Shown here: piece after piece, positions 18,690 to 26,785 of the stretch
Layout: each line of letters starts with the position of its first letter
Position numbering within the stretch: the first letter of the stretch is position 1
Assembly: GCF_002080455.1 (NCBI RefSeq)
Contig: NZ_CP020555.1
Span: forward strand, 372,001 to 436,000
From: Streptomyces sp. Sge12
GTDB taxonomy: Bacteria > Actinomycetota > Actinomycetes > Streptomycetales > Streptomycetaceae
Direction of reading: 5' to 3'
DNA length: 64,000 nt
Program-made: the position numbers and the translations under genes
The notes under the pieces: model-generated
Seen by the model: the letters and a program-made list of their open reading frames with translations, nothing else
What the model was told of the DNA's origin: nothing
Database searches by the model: none

Positions 18690-19505
18690 GTGCGTTCTTC
18701 GGCGGGGCCGAGGGCTGCCGCTTCGGTGGTGAGGCCGCGAGCCTGGGGTGGACGGCACCTTTCCGTGGAACGGGTGATCGCGGTGGGCGGCGACCGCATC
18801 GCTCACATCCCGGGCGACCGGAAGCTGACCTTGAACGGGAAGCCGCTCGACGAGCCGTACGTCCTGAACGGCGACCCCGTGGCCTGGACGCCCGGCGCCC
18901 TCGACGTGAAGGTGCCCGAGGGCAGGCTGTTCCTGTTGGGTGACACTCGCGGCAACTCGGCCGACTCCCGCTACCGGTTCGAGGTGTCGGAGGGCGGCAC
19001 CGCGCCCCTGCCGGCGGTGAAGGGCGAGCTCATCGGAGAGGACGACCCATTGGTCGTCGGCCTGCGGTCGGCCCTTCCCGCCGGGGGCGGGGCGGTGCTT
19101 GCGGGCGTGGTGGCCGGCGTCGCCGCACTGCGGTTGCGTCGCCGGACGATGACGGCCGGGGCAGCGCCGGCCGACACGGTACGGGTGTCAGGGGACCGAG
19201 TGCCCGCTGAACTGCCCGCACGCACGTCTGATCGGATCCCGCCCGTCCTCAAGCAGGGTCCCCGATTCCGCGGGAGGGCTTCCCGGCAGGGGCTTGGCCG
19301 AACCCGGCCGGAAGGGGGCAGGCGCATCCCAGGGTGGATGGATTCGCCTCGCTTCCGGGGCCCGGGACAGGTGGTGTCACGTGCGCCGAGGCACGGGAGC
19401 GGGCGCGGTGCTCCAAGGCCCGGCGCCACGCCGGCGGCGTCACGCACTTCGACATCCGCGTTCGTCCTCCCCGAGTCCTTCATCGGATGGAGGGGGCTTG
19501 GATGA
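18690..19505 (+). pseudogene. Decayed signal peptidase I (S26) fragment
   Basis: The recognisable part starts at VERVIAVGGDRI and continues through LNGKPLDEPYVLNGD to LFLLGDTRGNSADSR, the C-terminal conserved box of signal peptidase I. A C-terminal membrane segment follows. The upstream region that should hold the membrane anchor and catalytic Ser is absent, and the catalytic Lys position before RVI reads Glu, so it cannot be an active protease. After the membrane segment the frame runs on for about 100 codons of Arg/Gly/Pro-rich sequence without family resemblance. It overlaps the converging hydrolase gene by 26 nt. Confidence 0.6.
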
Positions 19506-20277
19506 AGTCGCTCACGAGCTTGGTGAAGGCGTCCTCCTGCTCGAAGAACATGACGTGGCCCGCGTCGATCTCCGCGTAGGAGCTGCCCGGGATCGCGGCG
19601 TGCAGGGCGCGGCTGTGCTCGACCGGGACCGTGATGTCCTGGGTGCCCCCGATGACGAGGGTGGGGGCCTCGATGCGGGGCAGCAGCGACCGGATGTCCA
19701 CCCGCAGGTCGTAGGCGATGTGGCGCAGGGTGCCGGTGGTGGGCGGCATGTTGGGGATGAGGGCCTCGAACGCCTCGCGGCCGATGGAGTTCAGGAATCC
19801 GCGGCTGAAGCCGGTCATCGCCACCGCGCGGCCGAAGGAGGCGGGGTCGGAGGTGCCGAGGTCCTGCCAGAGGGTGAACAGGCTGCGCAGGTACTCGTCG
19901 CTGTCGGTGTGGGCCCAGCCGGCAACCAGAATCAGGCGCCGCACCAGGTCGGGGCGCAGGGCGGCGACGGTGGCGGCGACGGTGGCGCCCATGGAGAAGC
20001 CCAGCAGGTCGACCGGCCCGTCCGCCGCGTCCTCGATGACGGCGATGACCTGCGCGGCGAGCCCTTCGGCGGTGAGCGGGGCGCCGTCGTCGACGGTGGC
20101 CTCGGTGCCGGACAGGTCGGGGGTGATCACCGTGTGGTGCGGAGTGAACCGGGGCGCGGTCTGCCCCCAGTTGACGGCGGCGCCCGCCGATCCGGTGCCG
20201 TGGACCAGGACCAGGGCTGCGCCCGAGCCGGTCTTCTCGTAGTGGACCTGTGCGCCGTTGACGGTGACGGTGGCCAT
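19480..20277 (-). CDS. Alpha/beta hydrolase
   Basis: 265 residues. The oxyanion motif VHGTGSAG, the nucleophile elbow GFSMGA, an acid in IGGTQDITVPVEHS and a terminal His in AGHVMFFEQ make a complete Ser-Asp-His triad. It is a soluble esterase or haloperoxidase-like hydrolase with an unassigned substrate. The ATG at 20277 opens MATVTVNGAQVHYEKTG, the standard family N-terminus. It is divergent from the XRE regulator at 20429, which probably controls it, as is common for this gene pair in actinomycetes. Confidence 0.88.
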   Translation of the reverse strand: MATVTVNGAQVHYEKTGSGAALVLVHGTGSAGAAVNWGQTAPRFTPHHTVITPDLSGTEATVDDGAPLTAEGLAAQVIAVIEDAADGPVDLLGFSMGATVAATVAALRPDLVRRLILVAGWAHTDSDEYLRSLFTLWQDLGTSDPASFGRAVAMTGFSRGFLNSIGREAFEALIPNMPPTTGTLRHIAYDLRVDIRSLLPRIEAPTLVIGGTQDITVPVEHSRALHAAIPGSSYAEIDAGHVMFFEQEDAFTKLVSDFIQAPSIR

Positions 20278-20428
20278 GGGGTGCTCCCAGTTCGTTCGGG
20301 TGTGACCGGGGCGTTGGTGCTCCGGCTCGACCCAAGGTGCCGCCGCCGGGCGGGGATCGGGAGAGACCTCCTGACCCTGGGACCGGCAGTCCCTGGTTGG
20401 GCCGCGGACCGTCCGGCAGGATGACGGT

Positions 20429-21280
20429 ATGAAGATCGACCGTGAGGCCCTCGCCGATTTCTTGCGCCGCTCCCGCGATCGGGTAAAACCCCAGGACGCC
20501 GGCCTGCCGGTCGGCCCCCGGCGGCGCACGCCGGGCCTGCGCCGCGAGGAGGTCGCCCAGCTCGCCGGCATGTCGGCCGACTACTACATCCGTCTCGAAC
20601 AGGCCCGCGGCCCGCAGCCCTCGCCGGAGATGCTCGCCGCCCTGGCCCGCGCCCTGCGCCTGTCCGACGACGAACGCGACCACCTCCATCTCCTGGCCGG
20701 CCGGCGCCCGCCCGCCGCCCGGACCTCGGGCGACCACGTCGGCCCGGGGCTGCTGCACCTGCTGGACCAGCTGCCCTCCACCCCGGTCCAGGTGATCAGC
20801 GACCTCGGCGATGTCCTGGCCCAGAACGCGATGGCCGAGGCCCTGCTGGGCGGGGTGTGCTCGGTGTCCGAGCACGGCCGCAACGTGGTGTGGCGCTGGT
20901 TCGCCGACCCGGCCCAGCGCGCCGCGTACCCGGCGCAGGAGCACGCGTACTACAGCCGGCTGCACGTGGCCGACCTGCGGGCGGCCGTGGGCCGGCGCGC
21001 CGGCGACCCGGCCGCGACGCGCCTGGTGGAGCGGCTGCGGGGGCTCGGGGAGGAGTTCACCGCCCTGTGGGAGCTGCACGAGGTCTCCGTACGCCGGGCA
21101 TCGCGCATGCGCGTCCTGCACCCGCTGATCGGCCCGATCGAACTGGACTGCCAGGTGCTGCTCGCCCCGGAGGGGGACCAACGCGTGGTCCTTTACACCC
21201 CGCCCGTCGGCAGTGACACCGCCGAACGCCTCGCCCTCCTGCAGGTGGTCGGCACCGGCCAGTTCACCGCATCAACCTGA
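20429..21280 (+). CDS. Helix-turn-helix regulator with MmyB-like ligand domain
   Basis: 283 residues. The N-terminal XRE helix-turn-helix reads RTPGLRREEVAQLAGMSAD (about 34-52) followed by YYIRLEQARGPQPS. The C-terminal PAS-like MmyB domain includes VISDLGDVLAQNAMAEALLG, NVVWRWFADPA and a final GSDTAERLALLQVVG. Such regulators are abundant in Streptomyces and usually act on a divergent enzyme gene, here the alpha/beta hydrolase starting at 20277 with a 151-nt gap. The ligand is unknown. Confidence 0.92.
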   Translation: MKIDREALADFLRRSRDRVKPQDAGLPVGPRRRTPGLRREEVAQLAGMSADYYIRLEQARGPQPSPEMLAALARALRLSDDERDHLHLLAGRRPPAARTSGDHVGPGLLHLLDQLPSTPVQVISDLGDVLAQNAMAEALLGGVCSVSEHGRNVVWRWFADPAQRAAYPAQEHAYYSRLHVADLRAAVGRRAGDPAATRLVERLRGLGEEFTALWELHEVSVRRASRMRVLHPLIGPIELDCQVLLAPEGDQRVVLYTPPVGSDTAERLALLQVVGTGQFTAST

Positions 21281-21422
21281 AGCCAAGGCGTCCACCGGCT
21301 CCCGGCCCGGTCGTCGATTTGGCGCAGCAGCAGGTCGACGAACTGAATGATCTCGGCCGCTTCGATCGGATCCTGGAACGCCTCGCGGCGCGCGGCCGAT
21401 CGACATTGCGGACACGCCCAGA

Positions 21423-21595
21423 TAGGCCCCAGGACATCTCTTTCGGATCTTGTCGGGTGAGCCCGGGTCGTCCGGTGCGGTACATCGCAAGGCGGAGGGG
21501 CGCCCGTGTACTGGACGTACTCGGGCGCCCCGACAACGCGGCGAGGTGCCGTGCCGGGCGGGCCGGGCCCGACAAGATCCGAAAGAGACGGCCTA
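21423..21595. repeat. MITE-like inverted-repeat element
   Basis: Two perfect 21-bp arms, 21437-21457 and 21568-21588, face each other across 110 bp. The hexamer TAGGCC and its complement lie outside them at 21423-21428 and 21590-21595. The centre carries its own palindrome (GGGCGCCC ... GTAC-TGGAC-GTAC ... GGGCGCCC). No coding sequence is inside. The right end abuts the stop codon of the serine-hydrolase gene. It could be a small non-autonomous mobile element or a large transcript hairpin. Confidence 0.6.
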
Positions 21596-22753
21596 GGGGG
21601 CCGGGCGGGCGGCGGCGTAGGTCCAGAACTCCCGCATCACCTCGGGCGCGGACGGGCCGGCCAGTTCCCGCTGGGTGAGGAGCAGGGTGACCGTCCCGGT
21701 GGCGGGCACGATGTGCGCGGCGGTGCCGGTGCCGCCGATCCAGCCGTACCGGCCCGGGACGTTCCAGGGGTCGAGGCGGTCCACGTCGACCGAACCGCCG
21801 AAGCCCCAGCCCTGTCCTTCCAGGAACAGGTCGCCCGCCGCGCGCTGCGGCGCGGTGAGGTGATCGGTGGTCATCTGCCGTACCGAGTCCGCCGAGAGCA
21901 GCCGCCCACCCCCGTACGCGCCTCCCGCGAGCAGCATCCGGTAGAAGGCGTGCAGGTCGTCGACGGTGGAGACCAGGCCGCCCGCTCCGGACGGGAAGGC
22001 GGGGAGGGTGCTCCACTGGCCGTCGGGCGCGTCGACGAGTTCCGGGGCGGCGCCGTCGGGGGCGGCCCGGTAGTAGCTGGTGAAGCGGTGGAGCTGCGCA
22101 GGCGGTACGGCGAACGCGGTGTCGCGCATGCCGAGCGGCGCGAAGACGCGCTCGGCGAGCACGTCCTGGAAGGGCTGTCCGCTCGCTCGGGCGATCAGGA
22201 CCCCGAGGATGTCGGAGCAGGTGTTGTAGAGCCAGGCCTCGCCGGGCTGGTGCAGGAGCGGGATCCGGCCGAGGGCGGCCATCCACGCGTCCGGCTCCGC
22301 CACGTCCCGGGGCCGCGGCGGCCCCTGCTTCAGCTCTGCGAACAGCGGCGCCACGGCGGGCAGTGAGAAATCGGCGGGGAAGCCGTATCCCGCGCGGAAG
22401 GTGAGGAGATCGGCGACGGTGATCGGGCGGTCGGCGGGGACCACGTCGTCGAGCGGTGCGGACGGCGTACGGGCGACCTTCGGCTCGGCGAGTTCCGGCA
22501 GCCAGCGGGCCACGGGGACGTCGAGGGCGAGCAGGCCGTCCTCGACGAGCATCATGGTCGCCGCAGCAGTCACGGGCTTGGTGACGGAGGCGACCCGGAA
22601 GAGGGAGTCGCGGGCCACGGGTGCGGTGCCGGCCGGGTCGAGGGAGCCGACGGCGGCGACCTCCACCTCCGCGCCGTGGGCCACCAGGGCCACGGCGCCG
22701 GCCAGTGATCCGGCACCGACATGGGTCTCCAGCAGGCTGTGCAGGTCGCTCAT
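21593..22753 (-). CDS. Serine hydrolase, class C beta-lactamase family (S12)
   Basis: 386 residues. The Ser-Lys motif is SVTK in FRVASVTKPVT (about residues 49-59); the Tyr motif is in AWLYNTCSDILG; and a C-terminal GWIGGTGTA takes the place of the HTG/KTG box. There is no signal peptide, so it is probably cytoplasmic and esterase-like rather than a true beta-lactamase. The ATG at 22753 has a GGAGGAG-rich leader. The stop lies inside the end of the inverted-repeat element. Confidence 0.87.
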   Translation of the reverse strand: MSDLHSLLETHVGAGSLAGAVALVAHGAEVEVAAVGSLDPAGTAPVARDSLFRVASVTKPVTAAATMMLVEDGLLALDVPVARWLPELAEPKVARTPSAPLDDVVPADRPITVADLLTFRAGYGFPADFSLPAVAPLFAELKQGPPRPRDVAEPDAWMAALGRIPLLHQPGEAWLYNTCSDILGVLIARASGQPFQDVLAERVFAPLGMRDTAFAVPPAQLHRFTSYYRAAPDGAAPELVDAPDGQWSTLPAFPSGAGGLVSTVDDLHAFYRMLLAGGAYGGGRLLSADSVRQMTTDHLTAPQRAAGDLFLEGQGWGFGGSVDVDRLDPWNVPGRYGWIGGTGTAAHIVPATGTVTLLLTQRELAGPSAPEVMREFWTYAAARPAP

Positions 22754-22912
22754 GGTCCACCTTCTCCTCCGCGCGGATGCTCGAGGGGAAGACTGCCGCC
22801 GGCCGCGGAATTCATCGGTGCGACGCGACCACGACCCGGCTGGAGATCCGGTCCGGGCCGGGCGGCCGGGGCGGACTGCCGGGCCGGGCATCCAGGCCGG
22901 GGGCCGGGCCCG

Positions 22913-23095
22913 CTACGCCGCCGGTACCACCGACGCGCGTATCGCCGAGGCCCACTCGCCCAGCAGGGTCGCGTGGCGGATCCGCTCCGCGTCGGAGAGG
23001 CGGCCCTCGGCGCGCGCGAAGAGGCAGCGAATGTCGGCGTTGATCTCGGCGAGGGAACGTTCGGGGACCGCGCGGTCGTCAGGGGTCGGGTTCAC
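22913..23095 (-). CDS. Small hypothetical protein
   Basis: 60 residues starting with GTG at 23095. It has a charged, mostly helical sequence with SLAEINADIRCLFARAEGRLSD and a short C-terminus. No signal peptide or known domain is seen. The start lacks a clear ribosome-binding site, so leaderless translation or a slightly different start is possible. It is divergent from the acetyltransferase further right. The stretch 23096-23352 shows no further gene. Confidence 0.55.
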   Translation of the reverse strand: MNPTPDDRAVPERSLAEINADIRCLFARAEGRLSDAERIRHATLLGEWASAIRASVVPAA

Positions 23096-23352
23096 GTGAT
23101 CAAGAGTAGGGGGCAGGTACGACAACGGTGGACCATGTCCGTCATGCGGACGCCTGGACCGGGGCCGTCGCCGGTCATTGCGCGAGGCGGGCGGCCCGGA
23201 ACCGGAGGTATCGGCGCTCCGGAAGGCTGAGGGTGTCGGAGCCGTCCTTCCCCTTTCGGCACGACGGCCGCGACCGCGCGATGCCTTCACCCGGAGCCAT
23301 CACCCGGGAGCCTCCCCGGAGCCACTCCCGTACCGCCCGGTACGCTCGCGGC

Positions 23353-23787
23353 ATGAAGATCATCGACCTTGAGCCCGGCGACGCGCGGCTCACCGCCGAC
23401 CTGCTGCCCGTACTGCTCGAGCTCCGCCCCCACCTCACCGAGGAGCTCTTCCTCCGGATCCTCACGGAGGCACACGGCCAGGGGCTGCGCTTCACCGCGG
23501 CGTACGACGCCGACGGCGTGTGCGTGGGTGCGGCGGGCTGGCGGATCGTCGTCAACACCGCCAGTGTCCGCTCGCTCTACGTCGACGACCTGGTCACGAC
23601 GGCCGCCGCCCGTTCCACCGGGGTGGGGCACACGCTGCTCACGCACCTGGAGCAACACGCCCTGGCCGCCGGCTGCACCGCCCTCACCCTGGAATCCGGC
23701 ACCGGTCGGACCGACGCGCACCGCTTCTACTTCCGCGAGCGAATGGCCGTGACCACCTTCGGCTTCGAGAAGCCGCTCCCCCACTAG
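23353..23787 (+). CDS. GNAT-family N-acetyltransferase
   Basis: 144 residues. The GNAT core is visible as VRSLYVDDLVTT, then the acetyl-CoA-binding stretch AAARSTGVGHTLLTHLEQHA (motif R/Q-x-x-G-x-G/A) and a C-terminal GRTDAHRFYFRERMAVTTFGF. It transfers acetyl from acetyl-CoA to an amine; the substrate is unknown. The ATG at 23353 opens MKIIDLEPGDA, a normal family start. It is followed after 75 nt by a PhzF-like gene on the same strand. Confidence 0.88.
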   Translation: MKIIDLEPGDARLTADLLPVLLELRPHLTEELFLRILTEAHGQGLRFTAAYDADGVCVGAAGWRIVVNTASVRSLYVDDLVTTAAARSTGVGHTLLTHLEQHALAAGCTALTLESGTGRTDAHRFYFRERMAVTTFGFEKPLPH

Positions 23788-23862
23788 CGGGCGGGGCGGG
23801 CAGGCCACTGTGCCGGCATTGGCCGGGCCGCGCGGGCGATCGGTGTCGGTACGTTCCCGGGC

Positions 23863-24696
23863 ATGCGCATCCGGATCGTAGACGCCTTCACCAGCCGCCC
23901 CTTCACCGGAAACCCCGCCGGTGTCTGCCTGCTCCCGGCCGGTCCCTGGCCGGATGACGAGTGGCTGGGACGGACAGCCGCCGAGCTGAACCACCCCGAG
24001 ACCGCCTTCGCCCTGCCACTCCCGGCCGGGGGCGGGGCCGACTGGGAGATCCGCTGGTTCACCCCGCTCGTCGAGGCCAACCTGTGCGGCCATGCCACCT
24101 TGGCCACGGTGCACACACTGCGCCGGGAGGGGCTGCTGGCGGGAGGAGCGGTGCGGTTCCTGAGCCGGTCCAGCGGCCTGCTCACGGCGTGGGTCGAGGA
24201 GAGCGGGGACATCACCCTGGACTTCCCGGCCGCCCCGGGAACGGAGGTGCCGCCGCCGGCGGGCCTCGCCGACGCCCTGGGGACCCGGCCCGAGGCCGTC
24301 CTGCGTACGGGCCCCCTGGGCGACCTGCTCGCGGTGCTGCCCGACGAGGCTGCCGTACGGGGGCTGCGGCCCGACCTCGCGGCGATCGCCGCGCTGAGCC
24401 TGCGCGAGGGACTGCGCGGGGTCATCGTCACCGCGGCCGCCGCTCCGGCGGAGCGCGCCCACGACTTCGTGTCCCGGTTCTTCGCCCCCGCGCGAGGCAT
24501 CCCCGAGGATCCGGTCACCGGGAGCGCCCACACCGCGCTGGCCCCCTACTGGGCGGCGCGGCTGGGCCGCACCGACGCCCTGACCGGGCTCCAGGCCTCG
24601 GCGCGCCCCGGCCTGGTCCGGACGGCGCTCCGGGGCGACCGGGTGCGCCTCACCGGGCGCGCGGTCACCGTCCTGGAGGCGGTCCTGCTGGTCTGA
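23863..24696 (+). CDS. PhzF-family isomerase/epimerase
   Basis: 277 residues. The family pattern is complete: IVDAFTSRPFTGNPAGV at the N-terminus, the catalytic Glu E46 in LNHPETAF, VEANLCGHATLATVH, and GIPEDPVTGSAHTALAPYW near the C-terminus. The fold is two diaminopimelate-epimerase-like halves. True PhzF isomerises DHHA in phenazine synthesis, but no other phz gene is present, so this is one of the many PhzF-like proteins of unknown substrate. Confidence 0.9.
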   Translation: MRIRIVDAFTSRPFTGNPAGVCLLPAGPWPDDEWLGRTAAELNHPETAFALPLPAGGGADWEIRWFTPLVEANLCGHATLATVHTLRREGLLAGGAVRFLSRSSGLLTAWVEESGDITLDFPAAPGTEVPPPAGLADALGTRPEAVLRTGPLGDLLAVLPDEAAVRGLRPDLAAIAALSLREGLRGVIVTAAAAPAERAHDFVSRFFAPARGIPEDPVTGSAHTALAPYWAARLGRTDALTGLQASARPGLVRTALRGDRVRLTGRAVTVLEAVLLV

Positions 24697-24867
24697 CCGG
24701 GTCGGGGGTGAGGGGTGATTAGGGGGGTGACTGCGGGGTGATTGCGGGGTGATTGCGGGGGCGGGTGCCGTGACCGAACCGTCGCCGCGTCGAGGCGTGA
24801 TCGACCTCGTCGCGGCGGCGTTGCGTTGCTAGCGTCCTGCCGACGCCGACCCCGGAGGACCGATCCC

Positions 24868-25593
24868 ATGCCCGCAAGCCGCGGCCCCCGCAGGGCCCTG
24901 AGCGCGGCCGCCGTTGCCGCCGTCCTGCTGGCGGGCGCCACCGGGTGCGGGGACGAGTCGGGGAAGGAACCGGCCGCTGCCTCCGTGCCCGCGTCCGCCG
25001 ATGCGTCGGCCTCGGTTTCGGCCGCCGCCTCGGCCTCGGTTTCGGTTTCGGTTTCGGCCGCCGCCTCGGTGCCCGCCTCCGCCTCGCCGTCGGCCGCTGC
25101 CTCCTCGCCGGCCCCGACCCGGGCCGTGACACCGCCCCCTGCACCGACGCGGCTCACGGTCGCGGTCGACACCCGGGGCGGCCGGCTCGCCCTCGTACGG
25201 GGCGGCGCCCCGCAGGAGTTCACCGTCACCCTGCGCAACGGCAACACCGCGGAGTACCGGCACCTGCTCGTCGCCCTCCAGATGGAGATCCTAGTGGGCG
25301 AGCCCGGCAACCCGCAGGGCAGCGGGCCGGGTTTCCTGCTGGAGCGCCTCGACCCGACGGGCTCGGGCGGCTGGCGCCCGGCCGACTTCCGTATCGCCAA
25401 TGACGCCAAACCGCCGTCGCTGTTCAGCGGCGGCAGCGCGCTCGCCCGCGAGGCCGTCCGCGTCGAGCGCTACCGGCTGCGCGCGACGGCCGGCGGACCC
25501 ACGGGCAGCAGCCCCGTGGTGGTGTCCTTCATCGACACGGACGCCGACCGCGAGGTCGCGGCCCACGTGGTCCTCGGTCACACCACCGGCTAA
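24868..25593 (+). CDS. Lipoprotein with Ser/Ala-rich linker
   Basis: 241 residues. The ATG at 24868 has GGAGG upstream. A lipobox (LLAGATGC) places the acylated Cys at about residue 28. About 70 residues of Ala/Ser/Val/Pro-rich low complexity follow, with short alternating Ser-Val and Ala repeats, then a compact beta-rich domain (RLTVAVDTRGGRL ... FTVTLRNGNTAEYRHLLVAL) resembling an Ig-like sandwich. It is probably anchored on the outer face of the membrane with the domain held off by the linker. Upstream, 24714-24763 holds short near-identical TGATTGCGGGG repeats. It ends in a 4-nt convergent overlap with the next gene. Confidence 0.8.
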   Translation: MPASRGPRRALSAAAVAAVLLAGATGCGDESGKEPAAASVPASADASASVSAAASASVSVSVSAAASVPASASPSAAASSPAPTRAVTPPPAPTRLTVAVDTRGGRLALVRGGAPQEFTVTLRNGNTAEYRHLLVALQMEILVGEPGNPQGSGPGFLLERLDPTGSGGWRPADFRIANDAKPPSLFSGGSALAREAVRVERYRLRATAGGPTGSSPVVVSFIDTDADREVAAHVVLGHTTG

Positions 25594-25826
25594 GGGACGG
25601 TCCAGGTGAACTTGCCGCCACCGACCCACCGGACCACGTCCAGGTCGTCGAGGTCGTGGATCACGATCCCCGCCTCCGCGGCGATCAGCAGCACGTCCGT
25701 CATCGACATCGCCCTGCCGACGAACTCGCCGTCGACCTCCACGATGCGGAAGGGCGGGATTGCGGGTTGCACCCCCAGGACGGTGATCCGCGCCTGGGAC
25801 ATGTGAGGTGCCGAGCCTTCGGTCAT
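25590..25826 (-). CDS. Small hypothetical protein
   Basis: 78 residues from the ATG at 25826, or 70 from the ATG at 25802. The sequence RITVLGVQPAIPPFRIVEVDGEFVG begins a beta-rich fold. It is followed by SMTDVLLIAAEAGIVIHDLDD and ends VGGGKFTWTVP. No membrane segment or known motif is seen. The stop overlaps the converging lipoprotein stop by 4 nt. Confidence 0.65.
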   Translation of the reverse strand: MTEGSAPHMSQARITVLGVQPAIPPFRIVEVDGEFVGRAMSMTDVLLIAAEAGIVIHDLDDLDVVRWVGGGKFTWTVP

Positions 25827-25904
25827 GCGGAGACGGTCGCACGCCGTGGCCGGTGTCGGCCTCGGCGACACGTTCCTGGGGTCCGATCGGCTGCCGGACG
25901 GGCC

Positions 25905-26567
25905 TCAGACCGTGCCCGCATCCGCCTCCCCGAGCGCGGACGCGGCGGTCAGCCAGGCGGCGGTGACCGCCCGGCGGGCCCGGTCCGTCGCCTCCGGCAC
26001 GCGGTCGGGCAGATGCAGCGGCGAGCCGATGTGGACGTGGAAGCAGGGCCTGCGCAGCGGGGCCGTGACGACTCCGGCGAGCTGCTTGGCGCCGCTTCCG
26101 GAGCAGAGGCGGCGGGCACCTGCCTGCCCGACGGGAACGACGGGGGCTCCCGTCGCGGCGGCGAGCCGGGCCAGGCCGCTGCGGAAGGGGCCGGGGGGCG
26201 TCTCGCCGGCGTCGCGGCGTACGGGCAGGCCGCCTTCGCCGTAGAGCAGGACGCTGCGCCCCGAGGCGAGGGCGACCGCGGCGGCGTCGAGGGAGTCGGC
26301 CGCGCGGGCGGTGCCGCGGTGCACGGCGATATGCCCCTCGCGGCGCAGGGCGGGGCCGAGCAGCGGTACGCGCCACAGGCCGCTGGTGGCCAGGATGACC
26401 GGCTCGATCCCGTACCGGCGCAGGGCGGCGACCACGACGGCCGGGTCGGCGAGGGAGGTGTGGTTGGCGACCAGGATGGCGCCGGGGGCGGCCTGCGCCC
26501 CGGCGTCGGCGGTGACGGTGAGCCGCCCGAAGGCGGGTACGAGGGCGGCGGCGATTCGGCTGAGCAT
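25905..26567 (-). CDS. 1-acyl-sn-glycerol-3-phosphate acyltransferase (PlsC-like)
   Basis: 220 residues. The HX4D catalytic motif is H36-D41 in VANHTSLAD. The later substrate motif normally EGTRS is represented by YGEGGLPVRR. An N-terminal amphipathic stretch would attach it to the inner face of the membrane. Family enzymes transfer fatty acyl groups to lysophosphatidic acid; small actinomycete copies may act in glycolipid or secondary lipid synthesis. The start is the ATG at 26567 (MLSRIAAAL). Confidence 0.87.
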   Translation of the reverse strand: MLSRIAAALVPAFGRLTVTADAGAQAAPGAILVANHTSLADPAVVVAALRRYGIEPVILATSGLWRVPLLGPALRREGHIAVHRGTARAADSLDAAAVALASGRSVLLYGEGGLPVRRDAGETPPGPFRSGLARLAAATGAPVVPVGQAGARRLCSGSGAKQLAGVVTAPLRRPCFHVHIGSPLHLPDRVPEATDRARRAVTAAWLTAASALGEADAGTV

Positions 26568-26717
26568 GGACGGCCCCGTTCGGATGGAGTGGTGCGTTGT
26601 GGCCCATGGTCGGCCGGTGGGGACGGCGGGGTCATGAGTAGGCGTACTCAGCGAATATGACCGAACGGTCACAAGATCCGGCGCACGGAACGGGTGGCGC
26701 AGCGGGGGCATCTACCA

Positions 26718-26749
26718 GTGCGGCGAGGCCCCGTCGGGCCTCGCCGCAC
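26718..26749. promoter_or_regulatory. Perfect 14-bp hairpin in the leader of the carboxypeptidase gene
   Basis: Arms 26718-26731 and 26736-26749 pair perfectly around a 4-nt loop. It looks like a strong terminator but lies between two divergent genes, 36 nt before the ATG at 26786, so it has no gene to terminate. It may be an attenuator or 5'-leader structure. It also argues against the longer start at 26657. Confidence 0.55.
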
Positions 26750-26785
26750 GTATCGGCACGGTGTGAGCAGCAAGGCGGGGCTGGG

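Noticed and set aside
20429..21280. The MmyB-type regulator as part of a methylenomycin cluster
   Set aside because: The domain is named after MmyB but is widespread; no methylenomycin genes are present.
23863..24696. Phenazine biosynthesis cluster
   Set aside because: Only a PhzF-like gene is present; none of phzA-E or G is nearby.
26657..26785. Longer start of the carboxypeptidase at ATG 26657
   Set aside because: The added codons would be the two arms of a perfect hairpin, and no family-like sequence is gained.
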